Assembly: GCA_034666045.1 (NCBI GenBank)
Contig: JAXDMN010000252.1
Coordinates: 1-22,297, forward strand
Reading direction: 5' to 3'
Origin: JAICTV01 sp034666045
GTDB lineage: Bacteria > Planctomycetota > Phycisphaerae > Tepidisphaerales > Tepidisphaeraceae
DNA length: 22,297 nt
Shown here piece after piece: positions 8,068 through 16,441 of this stretch. Below the pieces are notes generated by a model. The model was given only the letters and a program-made list of their open reading frames with translations, was not told the origin of the DNA and did not search any database. A program made the translations under genes and the position numbers. Position 1 is the first letter of the stretch. The number at the start of each line of letters is the position of its first letter.

Positions 8068-9348
8068 ATGGTTCCCGCCGCCGCTGTCGATCTTTCTCCT
8101 GTGACCGTTGCGTACCTGATCAACCAGTACCCGCAGGCCAGCCAGACTTTTATCAGGCGTGAAATCCTCGCCCTGGAAAAACTGGGCGTCACGGTCGAGC
8201 GCTTCACCATCCGGCGGGCGGATGTCACGCTGGTGGACGAACGCGACAAGGCGGAGCAGCAAAAAACCCGCGCGGTGCTCGATGTCGGCGCCGCGGGCCT
8301 GCTGGGCGCGGTCCTCAAGACGCTCTTCACGCGGCCCATCGATTTTTTGCGCGGGTTCTCCGCCGCGATCCGCGCCGGCGCGCGCTCGCACGCGGGCGCG
8401 ATCAAGCACCAGGTTTATCTCGCGGAAGCGTGCGTCCTGCTCGGCTGGTTCCGCGCGCGGAAGATCGATCACGTCCATGCGCATTTTGGGACCAACTCGA
8501 CGATGGTCGCGATGCTCGTGCGCATCATGGGCGGGCCGCCGTACAGTTTTACGTCGCATGGGCCGGAGGAATATGACAAGCCGGAGGCGATCTCGCTGCC
8601 GGAGAAAGTGCGACGAAGCAAGTTCGTCGTCGCGATCAGCGAGTTCGGCGCCAGCCAGCTTTATCGCTGGTGCCGCTACGCCGACTGGCCGAAAGTAAAG
8701 ATCGTGCGCTGCGGCGTGGATGAGATGTTCTTAAAGGCCGCCGCGAACACGAATGGCCAGCTTCCGCCGCCGCCGGCGGAGGGACGCATCGTCAACATCG
8801 GGCGGCTGGAATCGTCGAAGGGCCAGTTATTTCTGATCGAAGCGGCGGGGCGGCTCGCCGCCGAGGGGATGAAGTTTCAATTGACCATCGTCGGCGACGG
8901 CACGATGCGGCCGGAACTCGAACGGCTGATCGACAAATTAAAGCTCAAAGATCACGTCCGCCTCGCCGGGTGGATGAGCAACGAGCAGGTACGGCAGGAA
9001 ATTTTGAACTCGCGCGCGATGGTGCTGCCGAGCTTCGCGGAGGGATTGCCGCTGGTGATCATGGAAGCGCTCGCGCTGCATCGGCCGGTGCTGAGCACAT
9101 ACGTCGCGGGGATCCCGGAGCTGGTAACGCCGGGCGTGTGCGGCTGGCTGGTTCCGCCGGGTTCGACGGACGGTCTGACCGCGGCGATGCGCGAGGTGCT
9201 GACGTCTCCGGTCGAACGTCTCGCCGAGATGGGCGGCGTCGGCGCGGCGCGCGTCGCCGAGCGACACGACGCGGCGAAGGAAGCGGAAAAACTCGCGGCG
9301 CTGTTTCGCGCGGGCGCGGGCGCGGGCGGTGAAGGCGGGGCGGCGTAG
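8068..9348 (+). CDS. Glycosyltransferase, GT4 (GT-B fold) family
   Basis: A 426-residue retaining-type glycosyltransferase, probably transferring a sugar from a nucleotide-sugar donor during exopolysaccharide or surface glycan assembly. The N-terminal acceptor domain starts VAYLINQYPQASQTFIRREI, typical of WcaL-like enzymes, and contains HVHAHFGTNST. The C-terminal Rossmann domain starts RIVNIGRLESSKGQ and contains IVGDGTMRPEL. The donor-site EX7E motif is Glu325 to Glu333 in FAEGLPLVIMEAL. The C-terminus is Gly/Ala-rich. Possible starts are GTG 8059, ATG 8068 and GTG 8101; none has a clear ribosome site, and 8068 is chosen for its ATG. The stop codon TAG touches the ATG of the asparagine-synthase-like gene, indicating an operon with translational coupling. 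No transmembrane segment is evident, so the enzyme is probably cytoplasmic or membrane-associated. Confidence 0.88.
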   Translation: MVPAAAVDLSPVTVAYLINQYPQASQTFIRREILALEKLGVTVERFTIRRADVTLVDERDKAEQQKTRAVLDVGAAGLLGAVLKTLFTRPIDFLRGFSAAIRAGARSHAGAIKHQVYLAEACVLLGWFRARKIDHVHAHFGTNSTMVAMLVRIMGGPPYSFTSHGPEEYDKPEAISLPEKVRRSKFVVAISEFGASQLYRWCRYADWPKVKIVRCGVDEMFLKAAANTNGQLPPPPAEGRIVNIGRLESSKGQLFLIEAAGRLAAEGMKFQLTIVGDGTMRPELERLIDKLKLKDHVRLAGWMSNEQVRQEILNSRAMVLPSFAEGLPLVIMEALALHRPVLSTYVAGIPELVTPGVCGWLVPPGSTDGLTAAMREVLTSPVERLAEMGGVGAARVAERHDAAKEAEKLAALFRAGAGAGGEGGAA

Positions 9349-11250
9349 ATGTCGGGTATCGCAGGAATTCTGGGTCGCACGAACGATCCGACCAACGCCG
9401 CCGCGCTTGATCGCATGCTCGCCGCGATGATTCACCGCGGCCCGGATGGCGTCGGCAAGTGGACGAGCGGCGCCGACGCGAATGGCAATGGCCTCCTCCT
9501 CGGCCATCGTCGCCTCACCACGGTCGACGCATCCGAGCAACCCGTGACGACCGGCGAAAAGACGCTGGCCGCCGACGCGTCGATTTTCTCCCACCCGCGC
9601 GCGCTCGACATGCTTCGCGAACTGCATTGCGACGATCCCATCGCGCGCATGCCGCGCTTCCGCGGCGCGTACGCGCTGGCCCTGTGGGATGAGCCGGGGC
9701 ATCGACTGCTGCTGGCGCGCGATCCGCTCGGTCATAAGCCGCTGTACTACTGCAGCAATCCCGATCCATCCGGCACATGGTCGCTCGCGTTCGCGTCTGA
9801 GCTGCGGGCGCTGATCGCTTCGAAATTGCTCGGTGAAAAGCTTCAGCTCGACCCCGTCGCGGCCGCGGCGATGGTCTGGAACGGGTTCGTGATGTCGCCG
9901 AACACGATGGTGCTCGGCGTGCAATCGTTGATGCCGGGCGAGGGTCGCACCTACGACGCCGCCGGTCGTGAGGTCAGCTCGAAAATCTTCTGGAACATGC
10001 CGCCTGAAGTTGGCGCATCTGCCGATGAGTCAACCTTCCGCCAGGAACTTCGCGACGCGGTGCGCCGAAACCTTGACGCGCACACTGGTGCGCCGGTCGG
10101 CGTGCTGCTGTCGGGCGGCATCGATTCCAGCAGCATCGCGAACCTCGCGCAGCAGCAGTCGCCGCCGGGCGAAAAAATCCGCACGTTCTGCATGGCGATG
10201 GAAGACGCCTCGCTGAACGAAGGCGCCGCCGCCCGCGCGTTCGCGGCCGCCATCGGGTCCGAGCATCACGAAGTCCTGCTGACCGAAGAAACGTTCGTCG
10301 CCACGCTCGATCAGGCGATCGCCAGTCTCGATCAGCCGACGTTCGACGCGCTCAACCAGTTTCACATCTGCCGCGGGCTGCGCGACGCCGGCATGAAAGT
10401 CGCCGTCGGCGGCATCGGCGGCGACGCGATCTACGGCGGCGACAAAACCCTCCGCCAGTTACCCCGCCTGCGCAACATCGCGAGTGCAACCGGATGGCTG
10501 CCGCAGCCCCTCCGCGTCGCCGTCGCTCGCGCCATCGCGTCATTTAAGAAAGGCCCCCAACCGAAAGGCGGCATCGGCTCCCAACAGAACTGGGCGAAAC
10601 TCCCCGACGTCGTCCGCGCCAACGGCGACCTGCTCGCGCTCTATCAACTCACCTACGCGCTCTTCCTCCCGCAGTTCCAGCGCGAGCTGCTCGCGACAAC
10701 GCCGCCGTCGATGCACTACGGCCTCCCGGACCGCACGCACGACTGGCTCGCATCCGAAATCGCCGGCCGATCGCCCATCGACGTCGCCGCGCTGCTTGAG
10801 ACCCGCTGCTTCGTCAGCGAGCGCCTGCTGCGCGACGCCGACACCGTCAGCAGCGCGCAATCGCTCGAGCTGCGCTCGCCGCTCTCCGATCCGCGCATCA
10901 TCGAAGCCCTCGCGCGTCTGCCGGTCGCGCAAAAGTTCCAGCCGGTTGGATACAAGCCGCTCCTGCGCAAGTACGGCCTCGAGGGCGTCGATCCCGCGCT
11001 GTACAACCGCCCCAAGCAGGGCTTCGTTCTGCCGTTCGATCGCTGGATTCGCAAGAACCTCGGGCGGGTGATGAACGAAGTGATGTTGGACGCCTCCGCG
11101 TGCACGGCGGCCGGACTGCGACCGGCAGGCGTGGCGCGGCTCTGGCAGGCGTTCCAGCAGGGCTCGCCGGGGCTCTACTGGACGCGCGTTTGGGCGATTT
11201 ATGTGCTCATTCGCTGGTGCCAGCGCTATGGCGTGAGCGCGATGACATAA
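9349..11250 (+). CDS. Asparagine synthase-like protein with degenerate glutaminase domain
   Basis: A 633-residue member of the asparagine synthase (AsnB) superfamily, which normally activates a carboxylate with ATP and amidates it with ammonia from glutamine. The N-terminal Ntn-type domain is recognisable (MSGIAGILGR, MIHRGPDG, LLGHRRLTTVD, LLLARDPLGHKPLYY). The catalytic Cys after Met is Ser2 (codon TCG), and the NGEIYN and SD-E motifs between about 65 and 100 are missing, so glutamine hydrolysis is unlikely. The synthetase domain has an intact PP-loop, SGGIDSS (255-261). The usual GGDE signature reads GIGGDAIYGG (355-364), with Ala at 360. The C-terminal part is typical: QSLELRSPLSDPRIIEALARLP and NRPKQGFVLPFDRW. 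It directly abuts the GT4 gene. It could use free ammonia, perform another adenylation, as in beta-lactam synthetase or lasso-peptide cyclase relatives, or be inactive. Asparagine synthesis should not be assumed. Confidence 0.85.
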   Translation: MSGIAGILGRTNDPTNAAALDRMLAAMIHRGPDGVGKWTSGADANGNGLLLGHRRLTTVDASEQPVTTGEKTLAADASIFSHPRALDMLRELHCDDPIARMPRFRGAYALALWDEPGHRLLLARDPLGHKPLYYCSNPDPSGTWSLAFASELRALIASKLLGEKLQLDPVAAAAMVWNGFVMSPNTMVLGVQSLMPGEGRTYDAAGREVSSKIFWNMPPEVGASADESTFRQELRDAVRRNLDAHTGAPVGVLLSGGIDSSSIANLAQQQSPPGEKIRTFCMAMEDASLNEGAAARAFAAAIGSEHHEVLLTEETFVATLDQAIASLDQPTFDALNQFHICRGLRDAGMKVAVGGIGGDAIYGGDKTLRQLPRLRNIASATGWLPQPLRVAVARAIASFKKGPQPKGGIGSQQNWAKLPDVVRANGDLLALYQLTYALFLPQFQRELLATTPPSMHYGLPDRTHDWLASEIAGRSPIDVAALLETRCFVSERLLRDADTVSSAQSLELRSPLSDPRIIEALARLPVAQKFQPVGYKPLLRKYGLEGVDPALYNRPKQGFVLPFDRWIRKNLGRVMNEVMLDASACTAAGLRPAGVARLWQAFQQGSPGLYWTRVWAIYVLIRWCQRYGVSAMT

Positions 11251-11294
11251 CGCATCAACGTCGCGCGTCGCGATCCGGTATAAACAAGGCTGAC

Positions 11295-14200
11295 ATGGGG
11301 TCGTTTTCATCACGCCAATGGATCGCCGCTGCCGCCGCTGTTGTGGGGGCGTGCGCCCTTGTTTTCACATCGCCGGCCGTCGCGCAGGAAATCAATTTCG
11401 CCCGCGACATCCAGCCGATCCTCGCCGACAAGTGTTATCACTGTCACGGCCCAGACGCGCACGCGCGCAAGGCGGATTTGCGCTTCGACGTGCTCGATGA
11501 AAAGATCGGCCCGTTCGCGCCGCGCGACGGCTACGCGATCGTCACGCCGAAAAATCTCGACGACAGCGTTCTCGTGATGCGGATTACATCCGACGACGCC
11601 GACGTACGCATGCCGCCGGTCGGGTCGAACCGCGTGCTGAGCGAGAAGCAGCGCGATCTGCTGAAACAGTGGGTCGAACAGGGCGCCAAGTGGGGCAAGC
11701 ACTGGTCGTTTGAAGCGCCGATTCGTCCGCACGTCCCTGCGAAGCCCGGCCCTTCACGGCCGGGGTGGGCGCGGAATGCGATCGATCATTTCATCCTCGC
11801 GCGGTTGGAGAAGGAGGGGTTGGAACCCTCTTCCGAAGCACCGCGCGAAACGTTGATTCGGCGCGTCACGCTCGATCTCACCGGGTTGCCCGCGACACCT
11901 GACGAAGTCGATGCCTTCCTCTCCGACCCCTCCAGCGACGCCTACGAAAAAGTCGTCGATCGCCTCCTCGCCTCGCCGCGCTACGGGGAGCGCATGGTCT
12001 GGGAGTGGCTGGATCTGGCGCGTTATTCCGACACCAACGGCTACCAGAACGACCCGACGCGCACGATGTGGCCGTGGCGCGACTGGGTCGTCGCCGCCAT
12101 GAACGCGAACATGCCGTACGACCAGTTCGCCACCTGGCAACTCGCCGGCGATCTGCTTCCCGATGCCACGCAGGAACAGAAAATCGCCAGCGGCTTCAAT
12201 CGCAATCACACCTACAACGGCGAAGGCGGCCGAATCGCGGAAGAAACGCGCGTCGAGAACGTCATGGACCGCGTCGACACGACGAGCACCGCATTCCTCG
12301 GCCTGACCGTCGGCTGCGCGAAATGCCACGACCACAAGTTCGACCCGATCCAGCAGAAGGAGTACTACCAGCTCTACGCCTACTTCAACCAGTGCTCCGA
12401 ATCCGGCGAGTTGAAGTACGCCAACATGGGCAACGTCGCGCCGGTCGTCTCCCTCGAGTCCGAAGCGGAAACAAAACAACTCGCGGCGCTGAAGAAGTCC
12501 GCCAAGGCCGCGGAAAAACAATTCGCCGCCGAGATCCCGAAGATCGACGCGGCGCAGGCGAAGTGGGAAGAGTCGACGCGTTACGAAAAAGGTTGGATCG
12601 TCGCCACGCCCGTGTCGGCGAAATCGACCGGCGGCGCGACGATGAAAACCCTCGCCGACAGCTCGGTCCTCGTCTCCGGTGCGAGCCCGGACAACGACGT
12701 GCACGAAATCGTCCTGCGCACGGATCTCACGAAGGTGATCGCGTTGCGCATCGAAGCACTGCCGGATGAATCCCTCCCCCACGGCGGGCCGGGACGCTCG
12801 CTCGACAGCGGCAACTTCGTCCTCACCCACGTGCAGGCGTCCGCCGTCGCAGTGAATGATGACAAGCGCACGGAAGAACTCGGATTCTCAACCGCCGAAG
12901 CGACCTTCACGCAGGAAGGTTTGAATGTCGTCGGCGTGCTCGACTCCGATCCCAAGACCGGCTGGGCGACGCTGAAAGCGCCGGACAAGGCGAAAGTCTC
13001 CGCCGTGTTGCGACTCGCGCAGCCCGTCGGATACTCCGGCGGCACCGAGCTGCGCCTGAAATTCCACTACGCCTGGCCGAACAACAAGCAGCACACGCTC
13101 GGCCGATTCCGTCTGTCGCTGAACGACGGCGCCGCGCTGATGCCGGACATCGCCGCCGCCCTCACGATCGATCCATCCGCGCGCGACGACGCGCAGAAAA
13201 AACTCCTCCGCGAGCATTATCGCAATCGCGTCTCCAAAGAATTCAAGGGCGTCAACGACACCCTCGTCGCCGCGAAAAAGGCGGTCAAAGATTTCGAGAA
13301 CACCTTGACCAGGGTGATGGTCATGGACGACGCCGCCCCGCGCGCGACGCACATCCTCACCAAGGGCGCGTACGACAAGCACGAAGCGAAAGTCGATCCC
13401 GGTGTGCCGTCCGTCTTGCATCCATTCCCCGCCGGTGATGCCAAAAACAACCGCCTCGCCCTCGCGAAATGGTTGTTCGATCCCGCAAATCCCCTCACCG
13501 CGCGCGTCACCGTCAACCGCTACTGGCAACAATTCTTCGGCACCGGCATTGTCAAAACCGTCGACGATTTCGGCGTGCAGGGCGAGCGGCCCGTCCATCC
13601 CGAACTGCTCGACTGGCTCGCCGTTCAATTCCGCGACGGCGACCTTTCGCGCGGCCGCGCGTGGGACGTGAAAGCGCTCCACCGCCTCATGGTCACCAGC
13701 GCCGCGTATCGGCAATCCTCGAAAATGACTCCCGCCATGCACGAGCGCGACCCCGAAAATCGCCTCCTCGCGCGCGGCCCGCGTTTCCGATTGCCCTCCG
13801 TCACGATCCGCGACCAGGCCCTCGCCGCCAGCGGCCTGCTCGTCGAAAAAATCGGCGGCCCGCCGGTCAAGCCGTATCAGCCGCCCGGCATCTGGGAGGA
13901 AGCGACCTTCGGCTTCATCAAGTACGAACAGGATAAAGGCGACGCGCTCTATCGCCGCGGGCTCTACGTTTTCTGGCGTCGCATCGTCGGCCCGACTGAA
14001 TTTTTCGACCAGGGCTCGCGCACCGTCTGCACGGTGAAGCAGTCGCGCACCAACACGCCGCTGCACGCGCTGGCGACGATGAACGACGTCACCTTCGTCG
14101 AAGCCGCCCGCAATCTCGCCCAGCGCGTGATGACCACCGCCGACAGCGAATCGCCCGCAAAACGCATCGAGCTCGCCTATCGCCTGGTGATGTCGCGCCG

Positions 14201-14405
14201 CCCGGAAGAAAAAGAGCGCATCGTCCTCCTCGCCGGCTTCGAGCGATTGAAAACGCAATACAACGCCGACTTCCCAGCCGCCCTGAAGCTGCTGTCCGTC
14301 GGCGAATCGAAGCGCGACGAAAAACTCAACGTCATCGACCACGCCGCCTACACCGGCGTCTGCCTGACGATTCTGAACCTGGACGAGGCGCTGACGAAGG
14401 AATGA
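11295..14405 (+). CDS. PSCyt1-DUF1549-DUF1553 cytochrome-like protein
   Basis: A 1036-residue exported planctomycete protein. An Ala-rich signal peptide (about residues 1-30, ending SPAVAQ) is followed by a cytochrome c-type domain with CYHCH at 47-51 in the usual context FARDIQPILADKCYHCHGPD. DUF1549 follows (about 150-360) with FILARLEKEGLEPSSEA, ARYSDTNGYQND and a second heme-type motif CAKCH at 341-345. A middle region of about 300 residues, including a Lys/Ala/Glu-rich segment and a beta-rich domain, leads to DUF1553 (about 715-985: NPLTARVTVNRYWQQFFG, TNTPLHALATMND). The reaction is unknown; heme attachment is inferred from the CxxCH motifs. The open frame extends to 11100 inside the previous gene, but ATG 11295 gives the signal peptide and has AAGG 5 bases upstream. 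It follows the amidotransferase-like gene by 44 bases. The DUF1501 gene downstream is its usual partner. Confidence 0.9.
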   Translation: MGSFSSRQWIAAAAAVVGACALVFTSPAVAQEINFARDIQPILADKCYHCHGPDAHARKADLRFDVLDEKIGPFAPRDGYAIVTPKNLDDSVLVMRITSDDADVRMPPVGSNRVLSEKQRDLLKQWVEQGAKWGKHWSFEAPIRPHVPAKPGPSRPGWARNAIDHFILARLEKEGLEPSSEAPRETLIRRVTLDLTGLPATPDEVDAFLSDPSSDAYEKVVDRLLASPRYGERMVWEWLDLARYSDTNGYQNDPTRTMWPWRDWVVAAMNANMPYDQFATWQLAGDLLPDATQEQKIASGFNRNHTYNGEGGRIAEETRVENVMDRVDTTSTAFLGLTVGCAKCHDHKFDPIQQKEYYQLYAYFNQCSESGELKYANMGNVAPVVSLESEAETKQLAALKKSAKAAEKQFAAEIPKIDAAQAKWEESTRYEKGWIVATPVSAKSTGGATMKTLADSSVLVSGASPDNDVHEIVLRTDLTKVIALRIEALPDESLPHGGPGRSLDSGNFVLTHVQASAVAVNDDKRTEELGFSTAEATFTQEGLNVVGVLDSDPKTGWATLKAPDKAKVSAVLRLAQPVGYSGGTELRLKFHYAWPNNKQHTLGRFRLSLNDGAALMPDIAAALTIDPSARDDAQKKLLREHYRNRVSKEFKGVNDTLVAAKKAVKDFENTLTRVMVMDDAAPRATHILTKGAYDKHEAKVDPGVPSVLHPFPAGDAKNNRLALAKWLFDPANPLTARVTVNRYWQQFFGTGIVKTVDDFGVQGERPVHPELLDWLAVQFRDGDLSRGRAWDVKALHRLMVTSAAYRQSSKMTPAMHERDPENRLLARGPRFRLPSVTIRDQALAASGLLVEKIGGPPVKPYQPPGIWEEATFGFIKYEQDKGDALYRRGLYVFWRRIVGPTEFFDQGSRTVCTVKQSRTNTPLHALATMNDVTFVEAARNLAQRVMTTADSESPAKRIELAYRLVMSRRPEEKERIVLLAGFERLKTQYNADFPAALKLLSVGESKRDEKLNVIDHAAYTGVCLTILNLDEALTKE

Positions 14406-14415
14406 CGGCTTGACC

Positions 14416-14517
14416 AATGTGGCTTGGGCGTCCCGCCCGAGCATTGGCCGCGCAGCGGCTCTTCAAGACCGACGGCTGGCCGCCGCAAATGCTCGGGCAA
14501 GATGCCCAAGCCACGTT
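14416..14517. repeat. Palindromic intergenic element (REP/MITE-like)
   Basis: Two 30-base arms, 14416-14445 and 14488-14517, are inverted copies matching at 26 of 30 positions (cores GTGGCTTGGGC and GCCCGAGCATT). They enclose a 42-base GC-rich centre. The element fills nearly all the space between the DUF1553 and DUF1501 genes, and the next gene's ribosome site begins at its right end. GGCTTGGGC-type palindromes recur as dispersed elements in planctomycete and verrucomicrobial genomes, as far as I recall. Only one copy is in this window. Confidence 0.7.
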
Positions 14518-14525
14518 AGAGGAAG
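14518..14525 (+). promoter_or_regulatory. Ribosome binding site of the DUF1501 gene
   Basis: AGAGGAAG ends 4 bases before the ATG at 14530, and the GAGG core is 7 bases away. It supports that start over an in-frame upstream start at 14410, whose extra 40 codons would be translated palindrome. It directly follows the palindromic element. Confidence 0.65.
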
Positions 14526-14529
14526 TGAC

Positions 14530-16020
14530 ATGAACCCCCTCACCGACAACCGCCGTCACATCACCCGTCGCGCCTTGCTCGGCCGCACGGCGACCGGCGT
14601 CGGCACCGCCGCGCTCGCCTATCTCTTCCGCAGCGAATTCGCCTCCGCCGCCGCGGGCGCCAGCGGCGCCGCCAGCGCGGGCGACGCGCAAATTAACAAC
14701 ATCCTCGCCGGCCTCCCGCATTTCGCCCCCAAGGCCAAGCGCGTCATCTACATGTTCCAGAACGGCGCACCGTCCCACGTCGACCTCTTCGACTACAAAC
14801 CGAAACTGAAAGAATGGCACGGCAAGGAAATCCCCGAAGCCATCCAGGGCGGCAAACGTCTCAGCACCATGACCAGCGGCCAAAAGGCCAAGCCGGTCCT
14901 TTCGGAAATTTCCAAGTTCGCCCAGCACGGCCAGAGCCGCGCGTGGGTCAGTGATTTTCTCCCCGAGACCGCGAAGATCGCCGACGAGTTGTGCTTCATC
15001 AAATCGATGCACACCGCCGCCGTGAACCACGCCCCCGCGATCACCTTCTTCCTCACCGGCGCCGAACAGCCCGGCCGACCCAGCATGGGTTCGTGGCTCA
15101 CCTACGGCCTCGGCTCGACATCCGAAAATCTCCCCGCCTTCGTCGTCATGACCTCACGCGACAAGGAAGCATCCTGCGGCCAGATTTTTTATGACTTCTA
15201 CTGGGGCAGCGGTTTCCTCCCGAGCAAATTCCAGGGCGTGAAATTCCGCGGCAGCGGCGATCCAGTTCTCTATCTCTCCGACCCCGATGGAATCTCCCGC
15301 GAGATCAAGCGCGGCCTGCTCGACGACGTCGCCGCGCTGAATGAACTGAAGCTGAAAGAATTCGGCGATCCCGAAATCGCCACGCGTATCAGCCAGTACG
15401 AGATGGCGTACAAAATGCAGGCGAGCGTCCCCGAGCTCACCGATTTCTCCAGCGAGCCGCAATCCGTCCTCGACATGTACGGCCCCGACGTGCGCAAGCA
15501 GGGGAGCTACGCCTACAACTGCCTGATGGCCCGCCGCCTCGTCGAGCGCGGCGTGCGCTTTGTCCAGCTCATGCACGCCGGCTGGGACCAGCACCGCAAT
15601 CTCAACTCGCAGCTAAAAATCCAGTGCACCGACACCGACCGCCCCAGCGCCGCTTTGGTGAAGGACCTAAAACAACGCGGCCTCCTCGACGACACCCTGG
15701 TCATCTGGGGCGGCGAATTCGGCCGCACCCCCTTCCTCCAAGGCGACATCACCGACACCAAACAATGGGGCCGCGACCACCACCCCTACGCCTTCACCTT
15801 GTGGATGACCGGCGGCGGCGTCAAACGCGGCATCAGCTACGGCGCCACCGACGACTTCGGCCACAACGTCGCCGAGAACCCGGTCGACGTCCACGACTTC
15901 CAGGCGACGGTGCTGCACTTGCTCGGCATCGATCATGAGAAGCTGACGTTCCGATTTCAGGGCCGGTACTTTCGGCTGACGGATGTGCACGGGAAAGTCG
16001 TGCCGGCGGTGATGGCGTAA
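14530..16020 (+). CDS. DUF1501 protein, Tat-exported
   Basis: A 496-residue protein of the DUF1501 family, which has an alkaline-phosphatase/sulfatase-like fold but no demonstrated substrate. The N-terminus RRHITRRALLGRTATGVG resembles a twin-arginine signal and is followed by a hydrophobic Ala-rich stretch. Conserved blocks: VIYMFQNGAPSHVDLFDYKP (about 71-90), AVNHAPAITFFLTG, GQIFYDFYWGSGFLPS, LVIWGGEFGRTPF, GRDHHPYAFTLWM and DFGHNVAENPVDVHDFQATV. The His and Asp residues in GRDHHP and DFGH are the likely metal ligands by analogy with the fold. It lies 124 bases after the DUF1549/DUF1553 gene, the standard pairing. It is probably periplasmic. Confidence 0.9.
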   Translation: MNPLTDNRRHITRRALLGRTATGVGTAALAYLFRSEFASAAAGASGAASAGDAQINNILAGLPHFAPKAKRVIYMFQNGAPSHVDLFDYKPKLKEWHGKEIPEAIQGGKRLSTMTSGQKAKPVLSEISKFAQHGQSRAWVSDFLPETAKIADELCFIKSMHTAAVNHAPAITFFLTGAEQPGRPSMGSWLTYGLGSTSENLPAFVVMTSRDKEASCGQIFYDFYWGSGFLPSKFQGVKFRGSGDPVLYLSDPDGISREIKRGLLDDVAALNELKLKEFGDPEIATRISQYEMAYKMQASVPELTDFSSEPQSVLDMYGPDVRKQGSYAYNCLMARRLVERGVRFVQLMHAGWDQHRNLNSQLKIQCTDTDRPSAALVKDLKQRGLLDDTLVIWGGEFGRTPFLQGDITDTKQWGRDHHPYAFTLWMTGGGVKRGISYGATDDFGHNVAENPVDVHDFQATVLHLLGIDHEKLTFRFQGRYFRLTDVHGKVVPAVMA

Positions 16021-16078
16021 TGAACGTGACGCGCCCAGCGGGCTCTCAATTTTTGGCTGTTCGACGCGCTCGGCGAGT

Positions 16079-16252
16079 TCAATGACTGTCCAGCGGCCCG
16101 ATGCTCCTGATGTAGCCGATGAAGAGCATCACGAACGTGACCACCGCGGCGAGAACCAATCCCAACACGATCAATATCCACTTCGCGCCCTGCGAGAGCC
16201 GTTGCGGCTCACGTCTCTCAGGCGTCGCATACTCGATGGGTTGTCGCGACAT
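16079..16252 (-). CDS. Small single-pass membrane protein
   Basis: A 57-residue protein starting MSRQPIEYATPERRE, then a 24-residue hydrophobic segment (about 24-47, from WILIVLGLVL to FIGYI) and a short tail IRSIGPLDSH. The charge pattern and the clean transmembrane helix make a real gene plausible, although the ribosome site is weak. An in-frame ATG at 16294 would add 14 residues. It stands alone between the DUF1501 gene and the ABC remnant, on the opposite strand. The function is unknown. Positive charge before the helix predicts a cytoplasmic N-terminus. Confidence 0.55.
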   Translation of the reverse strand: MSRQPIEYATPERREPQRLSQGAKWILIVLGLVLAAVVTFVMLFIGYIRSIGPLDSH

Positions 16253-16364
16253 AAACGATGACCGACCTGACCGGCTGCGCAGAATAGCAGCCACATCGTC
16301 GGGAGACGCAAAGGGAATTTCCTGATTCTGCCAATTCGGGACAATGAGAAATGTCGGATTTGAC

Positions 16365-16409
16365 GGTCATAAAGGGATCACGCCCAGAGGTAACGCCCCT
16401 TTTATGACC
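16365..16409. repeat. Inverted repeat beside the ABC remnant
   Basis: The left arm 16365-16376 (GGTCATAAAGGG) pairs with the right arm 16396-16409 (CCCCTTTTATGACC), with a one-base bulge in the A-tract, around a 19-base centre. It lies 33 bases beyond the point where the ABC homology breaks. It could be a small mobile-element scar, a terminator-like hairpin or an operator. Confidence 0.5.
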
Positions 16410-16441
16410 GCTCCGAAGCATCGCTCGTCGGCAAACCTCCT

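Noticed and set aside
11100..11294. Upstream in-frame extension of the DUF1549/DUF1553 gene
   Set aside because: It lies inside the amidotransferase-like coding region and would bury the signal peptide; ATG 11295 has a ribosome site and exposes the signal.
12888..14444. 518-codon minus-strand frame over the DUF1553 gene
   Set aside because: Antisense shadow of a well-conserved gene; composition is the usual Val/Ala/Arg/Gly mix.
14410..14529. Upstream in-frame extension of the DUF1501 gene
   Set aside because: The extra 40 codons are translation of the palindromic element and would place the twin-arginine signal internally.
16025..16060. GCCC-AGC-GGGC followed by TTTTT as terminator of the DUF1501 gene
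   Set aside because: The stem is only 4 bp and the T-run starts several bases away.
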